A stretch of 64,000 bases of DNA from Ochotona curzoniae (taxonomy: Eukaryota; Chordata; Mammalia; Lagomorpha; Ochotonidae), in the NCBI RefSeq assembly GCF_017591425.1, contig NW_024466607.1, forward strand, positions 13,896,501 to 13,960,500, read 5' to 3'. Each line of letters starts with the position of its first letter. The stretch's first letter is position 1. Under the pieces are notes generated by a model that saw only the letters and a list, made by a program, of their open reading frames with translations, did no database searches and had not been told where the DNA came from. Shown piece after piece: positions 38,430-56,166 of this stretch. A program made the translations under genes and the position numbers.

Positions 38430-39840
38430 TAGGGCTGGGGTAGGTGGCCTGTCCCCTTTCCTGGGAATTCAGTCAGATGCACCTGTCTCAGGAGGGTGGA
38501 GGGCAGAGGCAGACGCCTAGGTACCAGGTCCGAGTCAGCTCCCTGTGTCCACTGTAGGCCCCAGTGCCCTGTGTCACTCGGTCTCCCGCAGCTTGCAGCA
38601 CAGCAGGGCTGACCGTGACTCCCAAGAGTGGAATGAGCTGGAGCCTTCCGCTTTACACAGGCCTTCTAGGTTCTCTCTTTGGGCAGGAGGAGGCAGCAAG
38701 GTGTTCTAGAAAACAAGCTTGGGCTGCCTTCCTCTTGCTGTGGACCAAGGCCAGTGTGTGGCCTCCAGCAGTCACAGTGCTTCTGATGGGGAAATGGGGG
38801 CATGGCAGGTTGGCGGGGCTCTGAAGTACACACAGGATCTTAGCACCCCTGTGGATCCTCCAGGTCCCGGGTGTGGGCTAGGGAGGATGAGCAGACAGGG
38901 ACAGGTGGGGCAGGGCCTGAGCAGGGCAGACGGGACCTAGTGCTGGTGCTTCGGGTGGTCCCATCCCCGCCCTGACCTCAGTCTCCTCACAGGTAGCTGG
39001 GGGAAAGCAGTGCTGCGTGGACTCAGGTGGGAGCCCACACTCTCCCACCTCTGCCAGGGCCTTGGTACACAAACACATACTCGTGCACACGCAGGTCTGA
39101 CCCAGGCCTGACAGCCCCAAAGCTATTCTAGGCTGGTCCTGGGGCCAACAAGTCCAGGGACAGCCAGCTCACAACAGACCACAGCCACTGTATCCCAGGC
39201 TCAGACCGTCCCGCTGCCACCCCCACCCCAGGCTGAGCCTGTTATGCCCCGAAATTCAGCTTGCTCTTGTAATTGGGGAAGGAGGGGGTTCTGAACTCAC
39301 TGCCACCAGCTTCTCTTGAGTCCCCTGGGGTTTCAGGCAAGAGCTCTTCCCTAACCACTGCTCACTGCCTCCCCACCCCCAACAGCTTCCAACCCCAAAG
39401 CCCTGGATGTTGCACTGGTCCCCACAGGAAACCCAAAGGCGCTAAAAATAGTACAGGAGGGAAGGACACACAGGCTTGTGCTGGCCATATCCACACCACA
39501 ACTCCACTGAGCGGACACTGCCTTCTGGCAACCAGGCTCCCTCACCTGACACCTGGTAACCTTAGCAGGGACTAGAACCATACTGGCCAGCGGGCAGAAG
39601 ACTGAGCTGGAGGCCCCTATGTCTGAGAAGGATCCAGCTCCTTCCTGGGGCTTTAGACCCTGTGAATCAGCAAGAGAGGGGATGTTACAGCAAGTGTTGC
39701 AAAACCACTTGAAGATGAAAAAGATGTTAGATTGCAAGATGTTTCTTTCGACATGGTGTTTTCTGCTGGCAAATCAGAAACAAATGTGGGCCCCTAAGAC
39801 ATCGACTGAATGAGATAGTGTTCTTTTTAAGATCTGGTGT
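38430..39840. other. ALS2CL-TMIE intergenic, no gene seen
   Basis: Unique GC-rich sequence. No coding exon or repeat recognised. Confidence 0.4.
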
Positions 39841-39844
39841 GCTT

Positions 39845-40132
39845 TTGGCGGCAGACACTTGGCACAAGGGTCGAGACGCGGCCTGGAGTGTCTGAATTCC
39901 CATATCAGAGTGCCTCTGATTTGAGTCCAGTTCCCTGACCATGGGCACCCAGGGAGGCAGTGGATGATGGCTGGAGTGCTTGATCCCTGCCAACCATGTA
40001 GGAGACTCCAACTGAGTTCCTAGCTCTTGGCTCCAGCCCGGCCCAGCCCAACTGTTGCAGGCATGTGGGGAGTGAAGCAGTAGATGGAAGAACTGCTTTG
40101 TTTCTAAAAAGACATAAAAATAAAATTTAAAA
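39845..40132 (+). mobile_element. C-SINE, old subfamily
   Basis: 'gcggcagacacttggcacaa' head; 'cccagggaggcagtggatga' and 'ggggagtgaagcagtagatg'; A-rich tail. Followed by an inverted copy. Confidence 0.75.
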
Positions 40133-40137
40133 TGTAT

Positions 40138-40432
40138 TTCTTAAAGGTTTGTTTATTATTTTTTGTGAAGGGTAGAGCTAGAGAGAGAGAGAGAAACAGA
40201 CATCTTCCACCTGTTGCTTCATTCCATAACAGCCAGGGTTGGGCCAGGCTGAAGCCAGGAGCCCAGAACTCTACCTGGGTCCCTCACGTGGCTGATAGAA
40301 GCCTGGTATTTGGGCCACCTTTCACTGCTTTCCCAGCAGCTGGATCAGAAGCCAAGTAGCTAGGACTTGAACAAGAGCCCATTCGGGAAGATGGCATGGA
40401 CGCTTAACGCACAGCACCAGGATGCCAGCCCT
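40138..40432 (-). mobile_element. C-SINE, old subfamily, inverted
   Basis: 'ttaaaggtttgtttattatt' start, 'catcttccacctgttgcttc' and end 'gcacaggatgccagccc'-like. Part of a three-copy cluster. Confidence 0.78.
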
Positions 40433-40735
40433 TTACATTTTATTTTATGTATTTTACATGGAAGACTGAGAGAGAGCGAGTGGCATAGAATGAGACCGAG
40501 TGAGCTGGAGGGATGACTCCTCTACTGCCCACAATGGCCAGGACAGAGCCAGGAACTCCATCTGGGTCTTCCATGTGGGCAGCAGAGACCCAGTTACTTC
40601 AGCCCTGAATCCTGCCTCCCAGTGTTTGCATGGACAAGAATCTGGAACTGGAGCTGAGCTGGGACTTGAACCCAGGCACTGGATACAGGATTCAATTGTG
40701 GTTTCACCACCAAACCAAGAGCCTGCCCCGTTTGT
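40433..40735 (-). mobile_element. C-SINE, old subfamily
   Basis: 'ttttatgtattttacatgga' start, 'ctgcccacaatggccaggac', end near 'ccaagagcctgcccc'. Confidence 0.72.
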
Positions 40736-41127
40736 GTGGTTTTTATGGAGCATAATCTTACACTGCATTTAACAACAATGACACCATAATCAAAGCTTGT
40801 GATGGGCGAGCGCTGTGAGCCTAAGTGGGTACCTGTTTGGCAGGTGAGGCACTGCGGCACACAGCACTTAAGCAGGTGCCCGAGGGTTCACAGCTCTGAT
40901 CCTGTGCCAGAAGTGCAAGTGCAGCGTCGAGCTTTCGTAACTTCAGATGTTATCAAACATGAATGTACAAATTGACAGCAATCACCATTAAAAGTTTAAT
41001 TACATTTTCTTTCTGCTACCTACTTTTGTAAGTTTTAGATAACGGCATTATTTATTCTTCAAACTTTTCCATCTTCAGAGGGTGACAAGGGGGAATTTAA
41101 ATCATTATACTTTAAGATTCATTTTTT

Positions 41128-41512
41128 AGGGCCCAGCACAATAGCCTAGCAGCTGAAGTCCTTGCCTTGCACACACTGGGATTCCATATGAGCACTGGTT
41201 CTAATCCTGACAGCGCCATTTCCCATCCAGTTCCCTGCTGGAGAGACAAAGATCTTCCACCCACTGATTCAATTCCCAAGCAGCCACTACGGCCAGGGCC
41301 GAGCTGATCCGAAGCCAGGAGCCTGGAGTTTCTTCCAGGTCTCTCACATGGGTTCAGGGTCCCAAGGCTTTGGGCCGTGCTCAACTGCTTTCCCAGGTAC
41401 GTAAGCTGAGAGCTGGATGGGAAGTGGAGCAGCCGGGACTTGAACCAGCACCCAGAAGGATGTTAGTACCATAGGCAGTGACTACTTAGAATGCCATAAT
41501 GTCAGCCCCAAA
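41128..41512. mobile_element. Composite C-SINE: plus-strand head fused to minus-strand body
   Basis: 41128-41240 is a plus-strand head and half core ('gggcccagcacaatagccta' to 'cagttccctgctg'). From 41241 the sequence switches to a minus-strand C-SINE ('gagagacaaagatcttccac' to 'cataatgtcagcccc'). Confidence 0.8.
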
Positions 41513-41772
41513 TGTTAAAATTTCAAATTATGTTTCTCACTGAGTTTTAGCTTTATGCTTCTGCCATTCTGAAAGCTTAAAAACTGCACCAAGATATTTA
41601 GGGCACTCTTATTTTAGGACCTACAAACTAATCATGTATGGAGGGATGGGTGGAGGGTGGCTAGGGTGTTTGTGTTGGGTGGGGAGCCTGGGGGACAGAG
41701 GTAAATGATAGCCAGCTGTGCCCTAGAGCCAGCAGGGCAGTGGTCTTTGTGGATCCTAAGGGAATATGGGAC

Positions 41773-41774
<2 letters not shown>
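41513..41774. other. Non-coding spacer
   Basis: AT-rich then mixed sequence; nothing recognised. Confidence 0.4.

Positions 41775-41820
<46 letters not shown>
41775..41820. repeat. (CA)n microsatellite
   Basis: About 23 uninterrupted CA units. A likely length polymorphism. Confidence 0.97.
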
Positions 41821-41824
<4 letters not shown>

Positions 41825-42935
41825 CAAACTCTGAACAAAGCCAAGTATTCCCTCCCTGCTGACAGGAAGCAGGGCCAGCACCTCTCTCCAAATGTGCCCC
41901 CCATTCACCCCTGCCCCAGGCCGGCCCACCCCACTCTGTAATCAGGAAGCCCAGGGGAAGAAGAGCACCGGCCAGCAGCACAGCCTGACCTCCCTGGCCA
42001 TGTGTCCAGCCGCGACCTTGCTCAGGCTAGCTTCCTCCAACCTGGCCTGAGGGAGTGGAGGACGCGGAGCTGTGGGGTGCCCTGGGCTTGAGCAGAGTTC
42101 CTGCTTGCTTCCTGAGGAGGATGGGATGACCAGCCCATCCGCGAGGGTCTCCTCATGGGCACCCTGTGCCAACATGGATCCTGATTCCTGCCCTGCCTTC
42201 TGCTTCCCGCTGCTGTCAGTCTTGTTCCTAGGAGGCCTCAGCAGCCCTGACTCCTCAGGGTCGCCGGTTCTGAAGGCACGCTTTGTGGAGGAGCACCAGA
42301 TGATCTGCTCCTGCGCAGCTGTCCCTGGTGAGTTGCCTCTGCACTCCTCACCCTCAGAACCCCACTGCACACCGGGGCTGGTCATGGCTGCAGCCTGGGT
42401 CAGGCCCCACCAGAGATCAGGGCCACTATCACAAGCCGAGCTCAGAGTTACGTCTCAGCCCACCCTCTCCCACAGGGCGGAGGACGTCCGGTGACTTCAG
42501 GAACCTTCCACAGCCTCAGCAGATGGCATCGCTGTACCAACCGTTGCTCCCCACTCCACCTCCCTCTCCCATCCCTAGCAGCTCTGGTGCCCGGAGTGAC
42601 CAGAGCCGCCTCTGGGCAGGAAGCCAGGCCAGCAAGCCCAGGACATCCCTGAGCGCCTGTCACCATGGCAACCCGGGCTCTGGACCTCCCCCCTCCCCAC
42701 TTCCAGTCCATTTCTCAAAGGCCAACTTCAGGGCGAGGAGGGCCAGCCCCTCGCCTGCTCCCGACTGGGGAAGAAAGGGGGACCTGTTGATGCAGGAGCT
42801 GACGCCCCCACCTGTGGCGCCCCTGCCTACCCTCCCCCGTCACTTCCACGCCCGCACCTCTGCTGTGTGCCCGGGGCCGGAGGGGGTCCGCAGCCTTCCT
42901 GCCCCACCCGCAGTGTGGATGCGGACGGCTGGCAC
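41821..42935. other. TMIE upstream region
   Basis: GC-rich unique sequence leading into the TMIE CpG island. The open frames here have no family match. Confidence 0.4.
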
Positions 42936-43085
42936 AGGAATCCGACACTCATGATGAATTAATGATGCCCGCTAGCCCGCCCGCGCCGAAGCTCGCCGCC
43001 GCCGCTCCTGAGCGCCACCTGGCTGGCCAGGGGCATCACCCGGCTCCCCTGGGCGGCCGCAGCCGCGCGCGAGGGCGCCGCGAAC

Positions 43086-48484
<5,399 letters not shown>

Positions 48485-49066
48485 GCAGTGTGTCCTGCAG
48501 GTGGCAGCAGGGTTGGCTTGCCCTGGAATTCAGTCCACAGGCCAGCTCCCAGCTCATGCACGGCCCCCAGCAGGCCAGAGGTGGAAGCCCACAGTTGTGT
48601 CCTCAGAGCCCAGCAGGCATCTGCCCGGACCCCACTGCTCTCATGCCCTCTTGTGGGCACTCTGCTCGGCAAAGGGGGCCCTGTGCCATTGTCCCTCTGC
48701 AGAGCACACACTACATTCCCCACCCAGACGGGCCTCTGTCCAACCTTTCTGCAAGGGACAGCAGTGGCTGTGATCGAGTGGCCCAGTGTGGGACTCTGAG
48801 GTCACCCCCAGCTTGACTGTGAGCAGGAAGAACTGGGACAGCCGGGACAGGGGCCTCCGGCCGGGCCAGACAGCTACCAGGAGACTGCCCCTCCTGGCCA
48901 GGGTTCCAGCCCAGAGGAGCCAGAGAAAGGCTATGGGAGCAGGGAAGAAACAGGGTCCTGGGCCTGCTGGCATGCATCCAGGGGGCCCTGTGGCTGTCCC
49001 CATGCCCCTGTCCATGCCTGCTGGGGTCTCTGCCCAGGTTGGCATCCATGCATCTACCGCCTACTG

Positions 49067-49072
49067 AATAAA
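49067..49072 (+). terminator. TMIE: TMIE polyadenylation signal
   Basis: AATAAA 583 bases after the TMIE stop, in the context 'ctactgaataaaacagcaca'. Confidence 0.65.
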
Positions 49073-49252
49073 ACAGCACATAGCTTCCTTTCCATTGTTT
49101 CTGACCCACACCGAAGGCCACAGGGCTGGCAGGGGCTAAATCCTGGTGGAGGGGCTTCCTGCTGCATGCAAAGTCCCACAGACATGGGAGACAGAGACGC
49201 CAGCCTGCAGGGAAGTAGCTTCCAGAGGTGGACGAGGTGAAGGCCTTCACTC

Positions 49253-49530
49253 GTACACACACACATATACACGAACATGCACTCACACATGTATTTATAC
49301 CTACACACACACACACATGCACTCATGTTCTCACACAAGTCGCTCACACCTACACATACACATACATATATGCACTTGCACACATGTACACATATGTACA
49401 CAATGCACTCACACACATGCTCTCACAGTCGCACATACACATGTACTCACACACGTGCTTTCACACACATACACACAGATGCTTCATATGCTCTCACATA
49501 GTGATTCACACATACACTTGCACTCACACT
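49253..49530. repeat. Degenerate CA-rich tandem repeat
   Basis: About 280 bp of imperfect CA/CACT/CATA units just downstream of TMIE. The His/Thr-rich frames over it are repeat artefacts. Confidence 0.85.
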
Positions 49531-50405
49531 TACGTCCCTGGGGTATTGATGTGGGAAGTGGCCTAGTGATGGTGACAGGTGGCTCAGGCCAGACTGATGT
49601 CCCCTCCCTGGCTCCTGAATGGGGTGCCCAAGTCGGAGAGGCAGGCTTCAGCCTGAGGAGGGAGCTGCCTGCTGCTCTAGTGGCTGGAAGCTCAGAGTTG
49701 AGTCACACGGACCCAGGTCAGCACAACACGGGGGTGGTGGCCCAAGCTGACGGGAGGGAGGAGCATAGGGCCTGAGCGGCAGAGATGTGGAAGGCCGGGC
49801 ATGGGAGAAGGCTCCGAGTTTCGCACCCCAAGCTGGGGCAACCCTCTGCCCTGGAGCCTGGCCCATGGGCTTCTCATAGTGGTCATGCTGCCCACGCAGG
49901 CTGTGAGTCTCCAGGGAGCTCAGACAGCATGAGCCCAGTGGGCACTCTAGACAGCAGCGGGTAGAGTCTGGTGGACAGCCACCCCCAGTCCTGGCCCCTG
50001 GCTTCCGGTAACCCTGGTGGGCTGGTGTGGCCTACTCACAAGGATCCTGCCTGATCCCAGCAGGTGCCGGTCCTGGGTTCCAGGCAGTAACCTAACTAGA
50101 GGGTCAGCATGCCCGAGGGCTCTTTGGTGTCTGAAAGGCAGCCATAGTCAGGGAGCACCTGATCCTCTGCCCTTTGCCCAGCTTCAAGCTGTGTCCTGAC
50201 AGTACACTCTAGGCTCTCCATCAGCTGATCCTGGTGTCATCCCTGCCCCCTCTCCCCACCCGACTCCTGCCCTGAGCCCTTGGTCAGAGATAGACCTTGG
50301 GGGCTGGGGGGTGTACACTTTTCAGCATAAGCTGTCCCAAGGCCCCAGTCCACCACCATCCTGTTTTCCTGTGCAGGCAAGAAGGCAGCCCTGGGAAAGA
50401 AAAGC
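49531..50405. other. TMIE-PRSS50 intergenic (tail to tail)
   Basis: Unique GC-rich sequence. No gene recognised. Confidence 0.45.
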
Positions 50406-50406
50406 A

Positions 50407-50412
50407 TTTAAT
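50407..50412 (-). terminator. PRSS50: PRSS50 polyadenylation signal (ATTAAA)
   Basis: Minus-strand ATTAAA about 75 bases past the PRSS50 stop; the short 3' UTR is typical of testis genes. No AATAAA lies closer. Confidence 0.5.
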
Positions 50413-50483
50413 TGGGCACCTGACTTCCATCTTGCCTCATGGGGTTCTGAGAGCCGTCCATGCTCAGGGCAGGGGCAGCCGGC

Positions 50484-53400
50484 TCAGTGACACAGTGCAG
50501 GGAGGAGGCTGAGAGGCAGCAGGAGTGCCAGCAGCCGGGCCCTGGAGGGGGCAGGTGGGCTCCGGGGCTGCTGGTTGTTGATAATGTCCCAGATCCACTT
50601 GTGGTAGGAGGAGACTTGCAGATAGATGGGCGGGGCCTCACTCTTGCTGCAGCCTGCACCCCAGCTCACCATGCCCAGAAGGTACCATGTGCCCCCTGAG
50701 AGGCAGGTCAGGGGCTCGCCAGATTCCTCCTGCGGGCACGGGTGGAGGACACAGAAGATCAGGAGCAAGGTGAGACCTGGTAGGGGAGGGGACTCAGCTT
50801 GGGGCACACCCAATGGATCCTTCAGGCAGCTTCTCCTTTCCCCCACCCCCGGTCCACCCCACCAGGTGCGCCTGGAGGAGGGCGAGCAGGGAGCAAGCTC
50901 ACATAGCAGAACTCCTCCCTGTCCTTGTCCTCGGCACACAGCATCTGGGGGTTGACGATGCGAACCACCCTGGGCATTCTGGAGAACCTGTGGTAGAAGG
51001 TCTCGCACTCCTTGGTGCTCATGATGGTGACTTCCTTCTCCTGAATGGTCTGGTACTGGGGCTGTGTGCCTATGAGACAGAGGCTCCTGTTCAGGACTGG
51101 TCCCTCACTGCCGCCCACCCTGCTCCCATCTGCTCACTGAGCTTCTCCGTGCACTGCCCCCAGCCTCTTGGACGTGCCATGGACAACCTGGGGACCTCCT
51201 TGGACGCTGTGCCACAGTCTGAGCTGGCATGGGCACAGAGCCTGCGGCAGACTGCCCCCACAACTTGCTTTTCTCACATCTGGTCTCCCCCTCTTGCAGA
51301 GCCCAATCCCCCGGGGTCCCCTAAGGTCTCCTTCACTCCCTGGGCATCTCACTTTGGTCACTCCATCGCTCCTGGAGTGCCTGGCTGGTCTTGCTCAGGG
51401 TCACAGCCCTCCTGTTATTCATGTCCTCTGCAAAGGCCTCTTCCCCTCTCCCACCCTGACTTCTCCCAGACCCCCTGCATGGAGCCAGGGGCCAGCTCTA
51501 TCCCAGGGGTCTCCTTCCCTGCCCTCAGCTCCTAGGAGACAGGGCACTTTAGATCAGTAGGCCAGTCCTCACCCTCTACTCCCTCCACATGGGCTGGAGG
51601 CCCCCAGGGATATGCTTTTAGGTCACAGGGAGGGGCTTCTCTCTGGTGGGCTGGGGGTTCCCTAAAGGAAATGGGCATTCCTAAGACCCAGCAGGCATAG
51701 CACCCTGGGTAGGCCTGCTCCCCAACTGCACAGAGAGGAGACTGAGGGTCCTGAGGGTGTTGAGGGCCACAAGATGACCCCACGTGACTCCCTAGGGGTG
51801 AGGCGTCACACAGGCGCATTCCCTGTCCCTCTTGCTCAGCTTTGCTGCATGTGCCTGATGCCCTGGAGTCGTGTGTGGGCAGTATGCATTCCCTGAGGCC
51901 CAAGCAGCCAGGATGTGTTCACTACTGAGGCCTTTGAGGGAAAGGAGGCCTCCGTGCATTACAACAGCATTACAGAAATGCCCGCCCATGGACCAGTCCC
52001 TGCAGGAGGAGTAGGGTGGGGTGGGGTGGCGGCACTGACTCACTGTTGTCGCTGGAAAGCCCCCAGCCCGTCACGGTGCACACTCTCTGCTCCTTCACAG
52101 CGAAGTCAGTGCCAGGCAGGCAGATGGGCCAGATGTACTTGCTGTACATGAAGGCCCGCTGCAGCTTGAGGAGGCCGATGTCATTGGCGCGGCCAATCCA
52201 GGACCAGTATCGCTGGGCCCGGAACCTGCTGTTCACTATGACCTGGGTCACGGCGACTTCAGAGATGGTGTCTGCCTTCCGATTCAACCACGGGGCCCCC
52301 ATCTGCACCGTGTAGTGGACGTCCTTCCTGAGGAGTGCCTCCCGGGGTGGGGAGGGAAGTGTACCATCAGCCCCAGCCCGTCCCTCTAAGGTGGGCACCC
52401 ACCCACACTGCTGCCAGTCCTCACGACAGCCCTGCACCTTACGGAGGGAGAAACGTGTACACAGAAGCCCCATGCCCTGCTCGGAGCTACACTGTCACCA
52501 GGAAGCAGCAGAGCTGAAGCGTGTACCCCAGCTCCCGAGCCTGTCCTGGTGGGTGCCTTGCTTGGTGTTGGAGGCTGGTACATATGTCTCTGCCATGCCC
52601 CTCACTCCCGACATACCCACACACACCTGCTGTGTGTCCTGCGCCCCAGGACCACCTGCCTTGGGTCTGAGCGAAATCCCCCAATCTCCCGACCCCACCC
52701 CCCCACACCTGGGGCCAGGCTGACTCACATGCCTGTGATGAAAGGGGGATTCAGTTGGTGGCAGTAAAGGGGCAGAAATGGAAGAGCAGGGTCTGTTCCC
52801 AAAATGGGTTCCCGAGGGACCAGGTGGGTACTCAAGGACTGTCCCAGAAGATTTCTTTGGGACTCAGCCCCCTCCCGCCCATCGACTAGTTCACAGCCAG
52901 GGAGAGGCTGGGGCTTAGGCAGCAAGTTCCACAGAGGGCACAGATGACAATGCTGGACCAGCCCTGCAGGGTAATTGGGCCACCTCTCCCCTCCCCCACC
53001 AGGGTCCCCCACTCACTTAATCAGGCAGTGGGCCACAGTCAGCACCCACCGGGAGGAAATGAGGGTACCAGCACAAATGTGAGAGCCATTGGCCCGAACA
53101 CTGACCATCCACGGCCACCGCCGGACCATGGCCTCTGGGTCCCTGAGGGTGGGGTCCCGCTCCTTGGAGATACCGCAGGCTGAGGAGGAAGACAGGAGCC
53201 TGAGGAGGGATACGGTCACGTCCAATGGCACAGCCCCTCCTCCAGCCTCCCCTCCACCTCGGCTGCCTCGACTAACAACACTCCTGTTACGCCCTGCAGC
53301 TGCGCATGTGTGGACAGGGTGGTGGCAGGTGGCGGGAGGAGGGGGGTGAGTCTGTGCTCAGACAGACCTTGCCACTGCCCAAGTGTCCCTTTCCCTGGCC

Positions 53401-54768
53401 CCAAAGCCCAGGCTGGTGACCCCTGCTGACCAGCCCATGACCCCAGTGGTTCCTCCAGCCACCCAGCCCTCGCAGTACCCTCTAGACCCTTCATTGGGCA
53501 CTCCATCCAGACCCACCCTCAGCACCCTCTCCTGTGGCTCAGCCAGAGAAAGGTGGGCAACCTGTGCACCCAGCCCCAGCCTGAGCAGGAGACCCAGCAG
53601 CAGTGGCCACAAAAGCTGATTTGCCCCCACTGTCCTCATTTTATGTATTTGAAAGGCAGAGAAAGTGAGAGAGAGAGACAGAGAGAGAGAATCATCATCC
53701 ACACACATCAGCAGGGAATGGAATCAGAAGCAGAACAGCTGGGACAGAAACTAGGAACTCCAATATGGGGTGTGGAGGTGCAGACATCCCAAGCAGCGAC
53801 TTGTCCGTGTGTCTCACTCCTGACCTCAGATTTAAATTCCTGAGGCTCTACACCATGCCACCTGCCTGCAAACTAAGCACATGCGATGCCAGGCAGGGGG
53901 TGGTGTGTATTCCTGTCCAGAACAAGTGCCCACTGCTGCTGGGGAACTCCTCTGTCAAGGAGAGTTTTGGCAACAGCTTTTCCATTGGAGATGTACTTGG
54001 CCAGCGTCCCAGTGTTTTCCTACCGGGGACAGGAGCAGGTGGGCTAAAGTGGATGGCATGGACGGGGCAGGTCCTGGGTCAGAGAATTTCTGTGGCAGCG
54101 CAATCAGGGGCATGGGTCCTGGGAGGTAGCAGGCGCTAGCTGTAGTGCTTGGGGTCCCTGCCACTTGCACAGGAGGCTGGCTTGAGCTCTGGGCTCCTGG
54201 CCCAGCCCTGGCCTCTGGGTTTCACGTGAGTGCTTCCTACAGGGCTCTCAAAGAACTTGGCTCAAGGGTTCTGTCCCCACAGCCACCCTGACCCTGTGGA
54301 TAGGGGGAAGTGGGACCTTTGGCAGCAGGCCTAGCTCAGGCACAGACCAGGTCAGAAGCTGGAGCAGGGGTTGAGGCAGTAATCCCACCGGGACCCCTGG
54401 ACTCACAATGTAACACCTGGACCGTAGTCTCAGGTGAGGTCTGGGGGTCCGGCTGGCGCACTGGAGGACTGTCTGACAAACAGCTGGTGTTGAGGGTGCA
54501 GGTCACGTTGGGTTTGTCCTGGGTGGCCAAAATGGTTACGGCCGATGCTTCTGTGGTGTCAAGGGTGCCCGAGCAGCCTGTGGAAGGACATGGAGAGGGT
54601 GAGGGGGTGAGGGGATGAGGAGGTGAGGGGTGCGGACCGGCGTTGGGGAGAGCAAGAGCGGGGCTTACCTGGGGGTCTCCACAGCAGCAGCAGCAGCAGC
54701 AACAGCAGGGGCAGAAGCAGAGGGGCACGGGTGCGGGCACAGCGGGGCGCGGCGTTCCAGGCCTCCAT
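50484..54768 (-). CDS. PRSS50: Testis-specific serine protease-like 50 (TSP50)
   Basis: Membrane-anchored trypsin-fold protein of male germ cells. Coding exons 5' to 3' on minus: 54669-54768, 54407-54577, 53017-53179, 52044-52327, 50903-51069, 50484-50729; phase is continuous, 376 aa (human 385). A signal peptide with a run of nine Leu (residues about 17-29) is followed by a low-complexity Thr/Pro region (34-91) and the protease domain from about residue 92. Catalytic-triad positions are His141 (TVAHC), Asp194 (RANDIGLL) and Ser298 ([11 protein letters not shown]). A C-terminal hydrophobic stretch (about 358-376) fits a GPI signal. The active-site loop is odd: Glu at the positions of Gly193 and Asp194 of chymotrypsin and at Gly197. 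Human TSP50 is known for Thr in place of the catalytic Ser; here the codon is TCT. There is no canonical zymogen cleavage motif (RIVGG); the equivalent segment reads [10 protein letters not shown]. Confidence 0.93.
53638..53820 (-). mobile_element. C-SINE fragment in PRSS50 intron 2
   Basis: 'ttttatgtatttgaaaggca' start, then a GA-rich block; it joins internally to 'cagctgggacagaaactagg'. The middle is deleted. Confidence 0.7.
54682..54708. repeat. PRSS50: Coding (CAG/CTG)n run in PRSS50 leader
   Basis: Near-perfect triplet run. On the minus strand it is (CTG)n and encodes the poly-leucine core of the PRSS50 signal peptide. Confidence 0.9.
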
Positions 54769-54945
54769 CCTGGGAGAGCAGCGTCGCCGCCCTGCTCCTC
54801 ACGGCCCGACCCCACGACGGCGCCCCCCACGGGCCGCCCGCCGGAGCTCAGCTGGCACGCTCCTGGTGCCCGGGCCGCGCGGGCTCCCCCTGGCGGCCCC
54901 CGCCCGCGGAGCCGGCCCCGTGACGCACGATCTGCCTTCCTTAGG
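54769..54945 (-). promoter_or_regulatory. PRSS50: GC/CpG-rich PRSS50 promoter region
   Basis: CpG-dense sequence directly upstream of the PRSS50 ATG on minus. No TATA motif is seen. Confidence 0.45.
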
Positions 54946-56163
54946 CCCTGAACTGCTGCTCTCCAGACTGCCCAGTACGGCCAGCTGCCGCTCCGACCTC
55001 AGGCCACTCTCTGCCAGTACCTGGATCTCCTTGCCTCTCGTTCCACCGTCCCGGGCGACTGTTTGTTTGTTTGTTTTTTGCTGTTAACTGCCCCCCCCCC
55101 CATGCAGGGCAATGAAGACCAAAGCCAAGGTGTCTGTGTGTATTTAGTGCCCGAGCTTAGTGTGGCCCCACTGTGGCTGCAGTCGGAAAAGCCTTGGCCC
55201 AAGGCCCTGAAATGTAGCAGGCTAACATGGTTTTAAAGAATGCATCACTACGCACTTGCCTCCAAGGACCCTCCCACTCTCTATCCCAACCAGGGAATTG
55301 GGGTTGCAGAGAGTAATGTACCCCCAACCCCAGATGAGAGATTTTATACATAGTACGAGGAAGACCGTGGTTTGGAGAGCCTCATGGATCCGCTGCCTGC
55401 CAGTGCAAGATCCCAGGGCTGCTCAAGTGACCGGGTCCCTGACACCACACGGGAGAGCTGCATTGAGTTCCCGGCCCCAGGATTTACCCAGTCCCGTTCC
55501 TAGCCGCCATGGGTCTTTGGGGGAGTTCTCACATGTTCTCCTGCTCCCTTGCTCTGTCTCTCTGCTACTTCATTTTTTTTTTTTTAATCTGGAAAATCCT
55601 GCAAGAAGACTTAGTTCCGAGCTATTGAAAAATGCGACCTGACAGAGCATGCGACCAGCCAGGACATGCAAACACTGACCCAGGCCTTGCATCTGGAGAA
55701 GAGACACTCCAGTTGGCCACTTAAGGCCCCAATCTCAGAAAACAGGAAGATGGCTCCCCAAAGACTAGGGTGCCTGGCCGTGCAGACCCTGAAGCTGCAG
55801 GTCTGCCTTGTGGGGGGGCTGTGGGGGAGACCCTTTAACCCAATCTGAGATCCCATGGTGGTGGCAGAGGCTGCCCGGAAGCTCACGCTGTGCACACTGC
55901 ACCATTTTCCTGCCTGGCCCATGCGCCCCAGTCCCAGCTTGAGGAGAGGAGGGACCAGGAAGGTTTGGCAGATCCCAAGGGACACCAGTGGAGGGGGAGA
56001 CCTGTAGGTTCCAGCACCCCGGGCACAAGGGCAGCTTCTTGGGGAAAGGAACTCTACGCTCTGAGAGCCGGAGAATGGACGCGGGGACCCCAGGGATGGC
56101 TGCAGCATGGAGAAGACCAAGCAGGGGCTTCAATCTTTAGCAGTCTCCAGAGCCACATGGAAG
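54946..56163. other. PRSS50-PRSS46 intergenic
   Basis: Unique sequence with short (TTTG)n and C homopolymer runs near 55.06-55.10 kb. No gene recognised. Confidence 0.45.
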
Positions 56164-56166
56164 ACC

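Noticed and set aside
42328..42954. 208-codon frame just upstream of TMIE
   Set aside because: Pro/Ser-rich chance frame in GC-rich sequence. A GTGAGT near 42329 looks donor-like, but no matching acceptor or conserved protein was found.
49228..49566. His/Thr-rich frames downstream of TMIE
   Set aside because: Translation of a CA-rich tandem repeat.
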